Positions 7,227-14,968 of a DNA stretch of 64,000 nt are shown piece after piece. Under the pieces are notes generated by a model, which had not been told where the DNA came from, ran no database searches, and saw only the letters and a list, made by a program, of their open reading frames with translations. Every line of letters begins with the position of its first letter. Within the stretch, counting starts at the first letter, position 1. This DNA comes from Opitutaceae bacterium (lineage in GTDB: Bacteria; Verrucomicrobiota; Verrucomicrobiia; Opitutales; Opitutaceae): positions 290,025-354,024 of the forward strand of contig JAIXWF010000012.1 in NCBI GenBank assembly GCA_027482185.1, in the 5' to 3' direction. The position numbers and the translations under genes were made by a program.

Positions 7227-8459
7227 TTACTCGCTGCGCAGCGCCTCGACCGGCTTGAGCGTCGCGGCGCGCCACGCGGGCACGAGCCCGGCCAGGGTCG
7301 AAGCGACGATCGAACCGACGATGATGATCGCGAGGTCCGCGCCGCTCGTGTGCGAGGGCAGATTCACGAAGCCGTAGAACTGCTGGAACACTTCCTCGCC
7401 CATCGTGAAACGCGCGAGCACGCGGACGATGTCGTTGCGGAACGTGATCACGAGCCACGCGATCGCCAAACCCGCGCCGGTGCCGACGACGCCGAGGATC
7501 ACGCCCTGCGCGCAGAAGCACGCCGCCACCTGCCGCGAGCTCCCGCCCAACGCGCCGAGCAGGCCGATCTCGCGCGTTTTCCGGACCACCGAGATCAGCA
7601 GCGAGCTCATGATCGAGAGCGCGGCCACGACGACGATGAAGGTCAGGAGGAAGAACACCATGTACTTCTCGAACCGGATGATGTTCTGGAAATCCGCCTC
7701 GGATTCGAACCACGTCAGCGCCCGCCGCGTGTTCGGCAGCACCGCGTTCAGCGCCGCCGCGGTTTTGAATTCGTCGGTGCCCGGCTGCAGCCGGACGTTG
7801 AGCCCGTGGACGCCTTTGCCGAGGCCGTAGAGTTCCTGCATCAGGCGCATCGGCGCGATCACGAGACTGCGGTCGAGGTGCTGGTGGCCGATGGCAAAGA
7901 TGCCCGCGACCCGCACTTCGCGCGGCAGCAGGACCTCGTCCTGTTTCAATTTCTCGATCAGCAGCGGCGAATAGACTTCGAGTTTCGAACCGACGCGCGC
8001 GCCGAGCGACTGCGCGAGCATCACGCTGAGGATCACGGAATCGTCGTCGAGGTCGTCGAGCCGCCCCTGCACCAGGTACCGGTCGAGCGGGATGACTTTC
8101 GCGACGCGCGCGAGGTCGACGCCGAGGATGCCCGGATAGGCGGGTTTGTTTTCAAAGGCGACGCCGACGACGCCCTTGGCGTAGGGCGTGACGCCGGCCA
8201 CGCCCGACTGCGCTTCCAGTTTCGCCATCAGCGCCGGCGCATCGCCGATCAATCCGTCGAGCGGCACGACCTGGATCTCGCCCTGCATGTCGACGATCAT
8301 GCTGCGGATGCCCTGGCCGAAGCCGCCCATGATCGACGTCGTCACAACCAGCAGCGCGACGCCCACCGCCACGCCGAGCCCGGACATGAACGTGAAAAAC
8401 GGAAACCTCCGCCCCGTCGGAAAGAGCTGCTTGAAGGCGAGGTAGAGGAACCAGGGCAT
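7227..8459 (-). CDS. Lipoprotein-releasing ABC permease (LolC/LolE family)
   Basis: A 410-residue FtsX-type permease. One membrane helix near the N-terminus (FFTFMSGLGVAVGVALLVVTTSIM, about 22-45) is followed by a large periplasmic MacB-PCD domain of roughly 220 residues and three C-terminal helices around FFLLTFIVVVAALSIMSSLLISV, the Gly-rich GVILGVVGTGAGLAIAWLVI segment and IIIVGSIVASTLAGLVPAWRA. This is the LolC/E architecture that extracts lipoproteins from the inner membrane using LolD. Only one permease is seen, so it may work as a homodimer (LolF-like), as in bacteria with a single lolC/E gene. It lies downstream of lysS on the same strand. Confidence 0.85.
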   Translation of the reverse strand: MPWFLYLAFKQLFPTGRRFPFFTFMSGLGVAVGVALLVVTTSIMGGFGQGIRSMIVDMQGEIQVVPLDGLIGDAPALMAKLEAQSGVAGVTPYAKGVVGVAFENKPAYPGILGVDLARVAKVIPLDRYLVQGRLDDLDDDSVILSVMLAQSLGARVGSKLEVYSPLLIEKLKQDEVLLPREVRVAGIFAIGHQHLDRSLVIAPMRLMQELYGLGKGVHGLNVRLQPGTDEFKTAAALNAVLPNTRRALTWFESEADFQNIIRFEKYMVFFLLTFIVVVAALSIMSSLLISVVRKTREIGLLGALGGSSRQVAACFCAQGVILGVVGTGAGLAIAWLVITFRNDIVRVLARFTMGEEVFQQFYGFVNLPSHTSGADLAIIIVGSIVASTLAGLVPAWRAATLKPVEALRSE

Positions 8460-8461
8460 CG

Positions 8462-8563
8462 GGATTGCGGAATGCGAATTGGGAAATGCGGATTGGTCCG
8501 AAGGGTGGCGTTTTCCGGGGGTCGGTTCCGATCCGCGATCCGCAATCCGAAATCCGCAATTCT
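8462..8563. repeat. Heptamer inverted repeat (GATTGCG type) between lysS and lolC/E
   Basis: The left arm ATTGCGG-AATGCGA-ATTGGGA-AATGCGG-ATTGG (8464-8496) is mirrored by GATCCGC-GATCCGC-AATCCGA-AATCCGC-AATTC (8529-8562), which runs right up to the lysS stop codon. In the minus-strand transcript this would form a long imperfect hairpin between lysS and the permease gene, and the downstream arm ends within a few bases of the permease start codon. Confidence 0.75.
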
Positions 8564-10044
8564 CAGGCGCCCGGCCGCAATTGCGGGAAGAGAATCACGT
8601 CGCGGATGCTTTCCGCGCCGGTGAGTAGAATGCACAGGCGGTCGATGCCGACGCCCATGCCGCCGGCGGGCGGCATGCCGTGCTCGAGGGCGAGGAGGAA
8701 GTCGTGGTCGATGTTCTGCTTTTCCTCGCCGGCCTGCGCCTCGAACATCTGGCGCTGCACGTCGGGGTCGTTCTGTTCCGAATACGCCGGCGCCACTTCC
8801 ATGCCGCCGATCGTGAGTTCGAAGACATCGATCGTCGTCGGGTCGTCCGGCGTGATCTTGGCCAGCGGGCAAAGCTCCTTCGGCAGGTGCGTGACGAAGG
8901 TCGGCTGGATCAACGTCGGCTCGATGCGTTTCGAGAAGATCTCGTTCGTGATTTCGAATTCCTCCCAGGCCGGGTTGATGCCGAGCCCCATCGCTTCGGC
9001 CTTGGCGATCTTCTCCGCCTTGGAACGCGCGAACCAATCCGCGTCGCCCGTGGCTTCGCGGATCAGGTCCTTGTACTTCACCTCACGCCATTCGCCGCCG
9101 AAGTCGATGTCCTGCCCGCTCGCGGCGTGCTTGATCTTGAGGGAACCGTCGGCCGGCTTGATCACGTCGCGCACCAGCGAGGTCATCAGGTCGCGGATCA
9201 GCGTCATCATCCCGCGGTAATCGCTGTAAGCCTGGTAGACCTCGAGCATCGTGAACTCGGGATTGTGCCGTCGGGAAACGCCTTCGTTGCGGAAGATGCG
9301 GCCGATCTCGAACACGCGGTCGAAGCCGCCGACGAGCATGCGCTTCAGGCGGAGCTCCGTCGCGATGCGCAGGAAGAAATCGACGTCGAGGGCGTTGTGG
9401 TGGGTGACGAAGGGCCGGGCCGCGGCGCCGCCGGCGGTGGCCTCAAGCACGGGCGTCTCGACCTCGAGAAACTGCCGATCCTCGAGGAAACGCCGCACGT
9501 GCGAGACGACCTTGGAACGCAGCATCAGGCGCGCGCGCGATTCCGGATTCACAATCACGTCGAGGTAACGCTGCCGGTAGACCGTTTCCGGGTCGCTCAG
9601 GCCGTGCCACTTTTCCGGCAGCGGGCGGAGCGCCTTCGCCACGAGCACGTAGCTGTCGACGCGGACCGTGACTTCGCCGGTCTTGGTTTTGAAGAGGGTG
9701 CCGGTGGCGCCGACGATGTCGCCGAGGTCGAGCTTCTTGAAGGCAAGGTAGGCGGCCTCGCCCACGACATCTTTCTTCACGTACAGCTGGATCTGGCCCT
9801 GCTGGTCGAGAATCTTGACGAACTGGCTCTTGCCCATGTCGCGGATGACGACGAGGCGGCCGGCGACCGTGACCTGGACGGTGTTTTCCTGCCCGTCGAC
9901 GTAGGCTTTGAGGGCGTCTCCCGAAAAGTGCGTGGTCGCGACGTTGGCGCGGAACGGATCGGAACCGGCGGCGCGCATTTCGGCCAGCTTCTGCCGGCGG
10001 ACCGCGTGCTGGTCATGGGAGATGTCGGTGGGAAGGTCGCTCAT
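8563..10044 (-). CDS. lysS: Lysyl-tRNA synthetase, class II
   Basis: A 493-residue cytosolic enzyme starting at ATG 10044 ([15 protein letters not shown]); the extra upstream residues of the track ORF are not conserved-looking. It has an N-terminal OB-fold anticodon-binding domain (about 60-150, with [21 protein letters not shown]), motif 2 [14 protein letters not shown] and motif 3 [13 protein letters not shown] near the C-terminus, as expected for class II LysRS charging tRNA-Lys. Length is normal. It heads a minus-strand run leading into the LolC/E permease, with the stop codon embedded in a heptamer repeat. Confidence 0.96.
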   Translation of the reverse strand: MSDLPTDISHDQHAVRRQKLAEMRAAGSDPFRANVATTHFSGDALKAYVDGQENTVQVTVAGRLVVIRDMGKSQFVKILDQQGQIQLYVKKDVVGEAAYLAFKKLDLGDIVGATGTLFKTKTGEVTVRVDSYVLVAKALRPLPEKWHGLSDPETVYRQRYLDVIVNPESRARLMLRSKVVSHVRRFLEDRQFLEVETPVLEATAGGAAARPFVTHHNALDVDFFLRIATELRLKRMLVGGFDRVFEIGRIFRNEGVSRRHNPEFTMLEVYQAYSDYRGMMTLIRDLMTSLVRDVIKPADGSLKIKHAASGQDIDFGGEWREVKYKDLIREATGDADWFARSKAEKIAKAEAMGLGINPAWEEFEITNEIFSKRIEPTLIQPTFVTHLPKELCPLAKITPDDPTTIDVFELTIGGMEVAPAYSEQNDPDVQRQMFEAQAGEEKQNIDHDFLLALEHGMPPAGGMGVGIDRLCILLTGAESIRDVILFPQLRPGA

Positions 10045-10134
10045 GGAAACGTAACCCGGCACCGTGAGGCGCCGTCCCGGGCGGGGCAAACGGAAATTCC
10101 GGGCGTCGCCCCGCACGCACCGGATTCCGTCCTG

Positions 10135-10236
10135 CGTAGGGGCGCCGCTTGTCGGCGCCCGCGGGCGTCGGCCAGCGACGCCCCTACGTCAGAGGCGCAA
10201 AGCCGAAACGCAGGCCCAGCGACGCCCCTGCGTCAG
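10135..10236. repeat. GTAGGGGCG inverted repeat with extra right arm
   Basis: CGTAGGGGCG (10135-10144) and its exact inverse CGCCCCTACG (10179-10188) flank a GC-rich core containing GGCGCCGCTTGTCGGCGCC. A second, near-identical right arm (GCCCAGCGACGCCCCTGCGTCAG, 10214-10236) follows in direct repeat and overlaps the sulfatase stop codon. The same element recurs at 25608-25711 and 54392-54478, with the shared inner sequence GTAGGGGCGC-GCT-GT-GCGCC. Confidence 0.75.
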
Positions 10237-11582
10237 TCCACGGCCTTCTTCGCCGCGGCGCGGTCGATCGGCTTGAGCAGATGCGCCGGCCGCGCGGTGC
10301 GGAAACGGTCCAGCTCGGCCTGCAACTTGGCCGCCTCGGCCGCCGCGGCGCCCGTCTGCTGCTCGGCGCGGAGCGGGCGCTCCTCGAACGGATCCGCCCG
10401 CAGGTCGACGAAGGTGCCGTCGCGGTAAAGTTTGTGCGTGCGACTCATCGCGAATTCCCACTGCGGCGTCGGCCCGCCGTTGCGCACGTACCACGTGTAG
10501 AGGGCCGCGCGCGGCGTACCCTTCTCCCCGCGGGCCTGCGGCCAAAAACTCACGCCGTCGGTCGCGAAGTCTTTGGCCAACGGAATGCCCGCGGCCGCAC
10601 AGAGCGTCGGGAGGAAATCCACGCTCGCGACGAGGTCGGCGTTGACGGTGCCCGCCGGGACGCGCCCGGGCCAATTCACGATCAAGGGCACGTGGTTGCC
10701 GCGCGCGGTGCGCCCGCCTTTGCCGCCTTGGTAGGGTTTGCCCTTGAACTGCGAGGTAACGGTCGGATGCGTGCCGTTGTCGCCGAGGAAGACGAGCAGC
10801 GTGTTGTCCCGCAGGCCGAGGGACTCGAGTTTGGCGACCAGTTCGCCGATGTGCTTGTCCATGTGCGCGGTCATGTCGGCGAAATGCTTCAGGTCCCGCT
10901 TCTCGCGCTCGCCCGTCGTCTTCGGGTCCCAGTCGGCGCTGTCCGGGGTCGGCTGGAATGGGTCGTGCGTCAGGATCATCGGATAGTAGAGGAAGAACGG
11001 CTGCCCGCGGTGCCGCGTCACAAAATCGACCGCAAAGGCCTGCACCAGATCGGGACCGTATTCGCCGCGCGTGAAATCGAGGGGACGGCCGTTGTGCTCG
11101 AGGCCCGGGTTGGCATAGCGCGCGGGCTTCGCGTTCCCCTCGCGCGTGTGCTGCCAGAGATACGATTCGTCGAAGCCGAAATGCTGCGGCAGGTCCGGGC
11201 GGGCGCCGAGCTGCCATTTGCCGGCGACGCCGGTGACATAGCCCGCGCGCTTGAACAAATGGCCGAACGTGGTCGCCTGCGGGTCGAGGGTGCCGAAATC
11301 GATGTAGTTGCGGACATTGTACAGGCCCGTCATGAGCTGCGCCCGCGTCGGCGTGCACAGCGGCTGCACGTAGCAGTGCTCGAACCGCGCACCCGTCGCC
11401 GCCAGGCGGTCGAGGTGCGGCGTGCGGTAGGATTCGCCGCCGTTGGCCGTGACGCATTCGTAGCCGAAATCGTCGGCCATGATCAGAATGACGTTCGGGC
11501 GGCGCTCGGCCGCGGAAGCGGCAACGGCCGCGGAGCAAGCGGCGGCGGCAAGGATCGAAAACAGGAAACGGCGCAGGTTCAT
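10233..11582 (-). CDS. Exported sulfatase, arylsulfatase A type
   Basis: A 449-residue protein from ATG 11582 (MNLRRFLFSILAAAACSA) with a Sec signal peptide cleaved near AASAA-ERRPN. The sulfatase core starts at NVILIMADDFG with the metal-binding Asp pair (37-38). The active-site motif CTPTR (76-80) matches CxPxR, whose Cys is converted to formylglycine by an FGE-type enzyme (not in this window). FLGDNGTHPT provides further metal ligands. It removes sulfate esters from a glycan or small molecule in the periplasm; substrate unknown. The neighbouring sialate O-acetylesterase on the same strand suggests joint trimming of decorated glycans. Confidence 0.9.
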   Translation of the reverse strand: MNLRRFLFSILAAAACSAAVAASAAERRPNVILIMADDFGYECVTANGGESYRTPHLDRLAATGARFEHCYVQPLCTPTRAQLMTGLYNVRNYIDFGTLDPQATTFGHLFKRAGYVTGVAGKWQLGARPDLPQHFGFDESYLWQHTREGNAKPARYANPGLEHNGRPLDFTRGEYGPDLVQAFAVDFVTRHRGQPFFLYYPMILTHDPFQPTPDSADWDPKTTGEREKRDLKHFADMTAHMDKHIGELVAKLESLGLRDNTLLVFLGDNGTHPTVTSQFKGKPYQGGKGGRTARGNHVPLIVNWPGRVPAGTVNADLVASVDFLPTLCAAAGIPLAKDFATDGVSFWPQARGEKGTPRAALYTWYVRNGGPTPQWEFAMSRTHKLYRDGTFVDLRADPFEERPLRAEQQTGAAAAEAAKLQAELDRFRTARPAHLLKPIDRAAAKKAVD

Positions 11583-11617
11583 GGCGGGGTAAGCGGGTTT
11601 TTCCGGGGAGAAAGAAG

Positions 11618-11725
11618 GACCACGGATTTCACGGAGCGCACGGATCGATCTCTCAATTCTCAACGTTCGAATCTCAACGGCCCGAACCCGGCTCGTGCCG
11701 GGTCCAGGCCGTGCCATCCGTGGTC
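11618..11725. repeat. Nested heptamer repeats (CACGGAT outer, TCTCAAC inner)
   Basis: The outer arms GACCACGGAT (11618-11627) and ATCCGTGGTC (11716-11725) are exact inverses. Inside, CGGATCGATCTCTCAATTCTCAACGTTCGAATCTCAAC carries four heptamers of the TCTCAAC family preceded by the leader GGATCGATCTCTCAA, shared with 29653, 36061 and (as GATCGGTCTCTCAA) 51781. Two heptamer families thus coexist in one gap. Confidence 0.7.
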
Positions 11726-11737
11726 AAAAGTCCGAAA

Positions 11738-13321
11738 TCAGGATTTCGGCGCGACCGCGGCGGGCGCCGGCGGCTTCGGCTTGGTCGTGTAGTCGAAATC
11801 GTCGGTGCGGAACGGCGTCACCGGCAGGCCGTCGGCGGAGAACAGGTTGCAGACCGGGTTGTCGGCCCAGGCGTAGCGCACGGCGACCGGGGCGGCGACT
11901 TTGTCGCTCGTGACCTCGACTTGGTTGGGGCCGACGAGCTTGCCCGTCGCCCAATGCCAGACGCGGTCGGCGCCGCAGACGGCGAAGCCGCGGGCCTCGG
12001 TGACATCGAAGGTGCGCAGCGTGCTGCCGAAGGTGTCGAGCGTGACGGTCGCCTTGGCGCCGTCGAAGGCGACGCTCTTGTATTCGGGACTGCGGTACGG
12101 GAACTTCAGGCCGTAGTCATGCACGAGGGCCCAGCGGACGAGGCGGGAAGCGACGTCGTACTTGTTGCGCGGGTGGATGTCGCGGCCCTCGCCGACGTCG
12201 ATGATGACGGCCTGACCGGTCTTGGGCAGGCGCAGGGTCTTGGTCTGGGATTCGCGGAGCTCGGCCCAGTCGCTCTCGCCGGGCTCGGCCTTCTCGGCGC
12301 GGTAGTCGGCGAGCTGGACCCAGTAGAAGCTGAAGTCGCCCTGGCCCTGCTCCTTGCGCCACTGCTCGATCAGGAACGGGAAGAGCTCGCCGTGCTCGTG
12401 GGCGCGGGAGGCGTTGGATTCGCCCTGGTACCAGATCACGCCGCGGATGCCGTAGCCGAGCGTCGGATACACGACGCCCGCGAAGATATTGCCGGGGCGG
12501 GCGTTGCCGGTGAGCCACGCGGTCGGGGCGACGGGCGCGGCCGGGGCGGCCTTCTTCTCGGCCTTGGCCTTTTCGGCGTTCACTTTCCACTTCGCCTGCG
12601 CGGCAGCGAAGTCGGCCTTGGACTTCTCCGTCTGGACGTCGGCCTCGCGCTTGCGCGTGTTGGCCATGAGGGTCGCGAAACGCGGATCTTTCTCGATCGT
12701 CTCGCGGCGGATCCAGGCCTCGGCGGCGGAACCGCCCCAAGCGTTGTCGATCAGGCCGACGGGGACGTCGAGGATGTCGTGGAGGTAGCGGCCGTAGAGG
12801 TAACCAATGGCGCTGAAGCCCTTCACGTTGTCCGGATTCGCGATTTCCCACTGGCCCTTGAAGTCGGTCTTCAGCTCCTGCGTGCCGACCTGCGGCACGG
12901 AGATGATGCGCAGGTGGCTGCGGCGGGCGGAGGCGCCTTCGAGGTCGCCGGTGTAGGTCTGGCCCAACGACCACTGCATGTTGGATTGGCCGGAGCACAT
13001 CCAGACTTCGCCGATGAGCACGTCTTTGAATTCGCGTTTCTGTTTCGCGGTCGCGACGGCGAGCACCTGGCCGTTCTTGTTGGCGGGCGCGGCGGCGAGC
13101 TTCACCTGCCAACGGCCGTCGGCGCCCGCGGTGGCGGTGTAGGTCTGGCCGGCGAAGGTGACGGTGACTTTGGTACCGGGATCGTCCCAGCCCCAGACCG
13201 GATTGGCCTGCTTTTGCTGCAGGACCATATAGTCGCCGAAGACGGCGGGCATTTTCAGTTCGGCGCGGGCGGCGAGCGCAAGCAGCAGCCACACGGCCGC
13301 GAGGAAGGCGGATTTTTTCAT
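11738..13321 (-). CDS. Sialate O-acetylesterase family protein
   Basis: A 527-residue exported SGNH-type esterase starting at ATG 13321 (MKKSAFLAAVWLLLALAARA, signal peptide). The motif MCSGQSNMQW (108-117) holds the nucleophilic Ser of the family, NAWGGSAAEAW (193-203) follows, IRGVIWYQGESNA is the second signature block, and IDVGEGRDIHPRNK carries the catalytic His near residue 390. The enzyme deacetylates acetylated sugars, including xylan-like or sialic-acid glycans. An unusual Lys/Ala-rich, coiled-coil-like insertion ending in a Pro/Ala linker occupies about 222-268. It lies upstream of the sulfatase on the same strand, a probable transcription unit. Confidence 0.9.
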   Translation of the reverse strand: MKKSAFLAAVWLLLALAARAELKMPAVFGDYMVLQQKQANPVWGWDDPGTKVTVTFAGQTYTATAGADGRWQVKLAAAPANKNGQVLAVATAKQKREFKDVLIGEVWMCSGQSNMQWSLGQTYTGDLEGASARRSHLRIISVPQVGTQELKTDFKGQWEIANPDNVKGFSAIGYLYGRYLHDILDVPVGLIDNAWGGSAAEAWIRRETIEKDPRFATLMANTRKREADVQTEKSKADFAAAQAKWKVNAEKAKAEKKAAPAAPVAPTAWLTGNARPGNIFAGVVYPTLGYGIRGVIWYQGESNASRAHEHGELFPFLIEQWRKEQGQGDFSFYWVQLADYRAEKAEPGESDWAELRESQTKTLRLPKTGQAVIIDVGEGRDIHPRNKYDVASRLVRWALVHDYGLKFPYRSPEYKSVAFDGAKATVTLDTFGSTLRTFDVTEARGFAVCGADRVWHWATGKLVGPNQVEVTSDKVAAPVAVRYAWADNPVCNLFSADGLPVTPFRTDDFDYTTKPKPPAPAAVAPKS

Positions 13322-13430
13322 CGGGGGTAGAATCCCGAGATTCGCCGACCTTCCGGGCGCATAGCAAGTCCATGCACGGCGGAAGCCGCGGAACGGTCCC
13401 GCCCGCCCGCGGTCGCAGGCTGCGCGCCCC

Positions 13431-13898
13431 ATGCGAATCCTGTCCGCGTTCCTACTGCTCGCTCCGATCGCCAATGGAGCCGAGTCATCCGGAGCCGGCA
13501 CCATCCGCGAGACACTCCGCGCCCGGATTCGCGCGGCCGCCCCGCCCCCGCCGCCGGCGGATCCTGCCGGGCAGGCCGCCCCGCCGGCCCCGCCCCCGAT
13601 CATTCTGCAGCCGGTGGTGGTTGCGGAGTCGAAGCTGGTCCAGGCCGCCGGCGCCGTCATCGCGCGGGCCGAACAGGACCGGCGCGACGGCGAGTTCGCC
13701 GGCGGCGACGGCGGCCGCATCGCCAAGCTCGGGCCGCTGCACTTGGGTTCATGGTTCGACCGGGAGAGCGGCTGGACATTTCTCAGCCTGAACCCGGCCC
13801 CGACCCGTCGCCAAACCGAGGCCGCCGCCGAACGGCTCCGGGATCTCGAGGGCCTGCTGCGGATCGGCACGGGGAAGGGCGCGGACCGAAAACCGTGA
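13431..13898 (+). CDS. Hypothetical exported proline-rich protein
   Basis: A 155-residue frame that I do not recognise. It begins with a short hydrophobic leader (MRILSAFLLLAPIANGAES) consistent with a signal peptide, followed by a Pro/Ala-rich stretch (APPPPPADPAGQAAPPAPPP, about 36-55). A mixed region after it contains IILQPVVVAESKLVQAAG and a C-terminal helix-like REAAERLRDLEGLL-type segment. It is divergent from the acetylesterase (109-bp gap) and 82 bp upstream of the rhomboid-like gene. Competing antisense frames exist, so I hold it with moderate confidence. Confidence 0.5.
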   Translation: MRILSAFLLLAPIANGAESSGAGTIRETLRARIRAAAPPPPPADPAGQAAPPAPPPIILQPVVVAESKLVQAAGAVIARAEQDRRDGEFAGGDGGRIAKLGPLHLGSWFDRESGWTFLSLNPAPTRRQTEAAAERLRDLEGLLRIGTGKGADRKP

Positions 13899-13980
13899 CG
13901 GGCCCGCGAGCCCGAGGCTGCGCAATTTCCGTCCGAGGTCGCGACTTGCGGCCCGCGCGCGCGGGCGCCAACGTCCGGCC

Positions 13981-14826
13981 ATGAGCGGATTCGGCAACGC
14001 GTACTCGCAGGAACAGCAGCCCGTCACCTGGGTGCGCGGCTATCCCCTGTACACCGCGCACGTGATCGTCGCCGTCCTCGTCGCGTCGATGCTGGCCTCG
14101 ACGGTTTTGCTCGCGACCAACTTCGGCGGCGTCCTGGCATGGCTGTCGTTTTCCAGCGACGCCGTCCTCCGCGGCCAAATCTGGCGGGTGCTGACGTACG
14201 GGCTGAACAATCCCCCGAGCCTCTGGTTCGTCATCGATATGTTCATGATCGTCTGGTTCGGCCGCGAACTGGAACGCTTCTTCGGCCGCCGCGTTTTCCT
14301 CACGCTGTACGGCAGCATCTACCTGCTCACGCCCGTGCTGCTCACGTTGCTCGGTTTCGTGCGCCCCTCCCAGCTCGCCGGCCAGACCGGCGCCTTCGCC
14401 CTCTTCATCGCGGTGGCGACCCTGCATCCGGACCTCCCGATGCTGTTCAACCTGCTCGCGAAGTGGGTCGCCGCGATCTTGGTCGCGACGTTCGCGCTCA
14501 TGGCCGTCGCGGCCCGCGATGTCGTCGGCCTCATCACACTGCTCGGCACCTCCGGTTTCGCGTGGGCCTTTGTCCGCCACCAGCAGGGTCTGCTTGCGCT
14601 GCCGAAATTCCGCCTGCGCCGCCGCACGCCCAAGCTCACCGTGATTCCCGGCTTCAAGACCGACCCGGCGCCGACCGCCGGCGCCGCCGAAGCGCCGACC
14701 TCGATGGCGGAGATCGACGCCCTGCTCGACAAGATCGCGACCTCGGGGATCAACAGCCTCACCAAGCAGGAACGCGCCAAGCTCGAAGCCGCGCGCGAAG
14801 GCTTGATGAAGCGCGGCGGAAAGTAA
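13981..14826 (+). CDS. Rhomboid-like membrane protein, catalytic residues missing
   Basis: A 281-residue polytopic protein with five to six helices. The fold markers WRVLTY (69-73) in loop 1 and FGRELERFFGRRVFLTLYGSIYL (94-116) are typical of rhomboid proteases. However, the GxSG nucleophile block is GQTG (134-137), with Thr for Ser. The HxxxHxxxN block of helix 2 is replaced by NNPPSLWFVIDM, and no helix-6 His is apparent. It is therefore probably a pseudoprotease. The soluble C-terminal tail ends in IDALLDKIATSGINSLTKQER (about 243-263), a short helical module common at the end of Bacteroidota and Verrucomicrobiota rhomboids. Confidence 0.75.
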   Translation: MSGFGNAYSQEQQPVTWVRGYPLYTAHVIVAVLVASMLASTVLLATNFGGVLAWLSFSSDAVLRGQIWRVLTYGLNNPPSLWFVIDMFMIVWFGRELERFFGRRVFLTLYGSIYLLTPVLLTLLGFVRPSQLAGQTGAFALFIAVATLHPDLPMLFNLLAKWVAAILVATFALMAVAARDVVGLITLLGTSGFAWAFVRHQQGLLALPKFRLRRRTPKLTVIPGFKTDPAPTAGAAEAPTSMAEIDALLDKIATSGINSLTKQERAKLEAAREGLMKRGGK

Positions 14827-14968
14827 CGCCGCACGGCCGCCAACGCGTCGTCGCGCCGTCGGGAAACCGGTCCTTGCCACTGCCGGCCGCACGGTTGCCG
14901 GAGGCTTGACGCCCTGCCGCAGCGGCAACATCGACCTCTCTCCGTCAGGTCAACCCCGCCCCTCCGAC

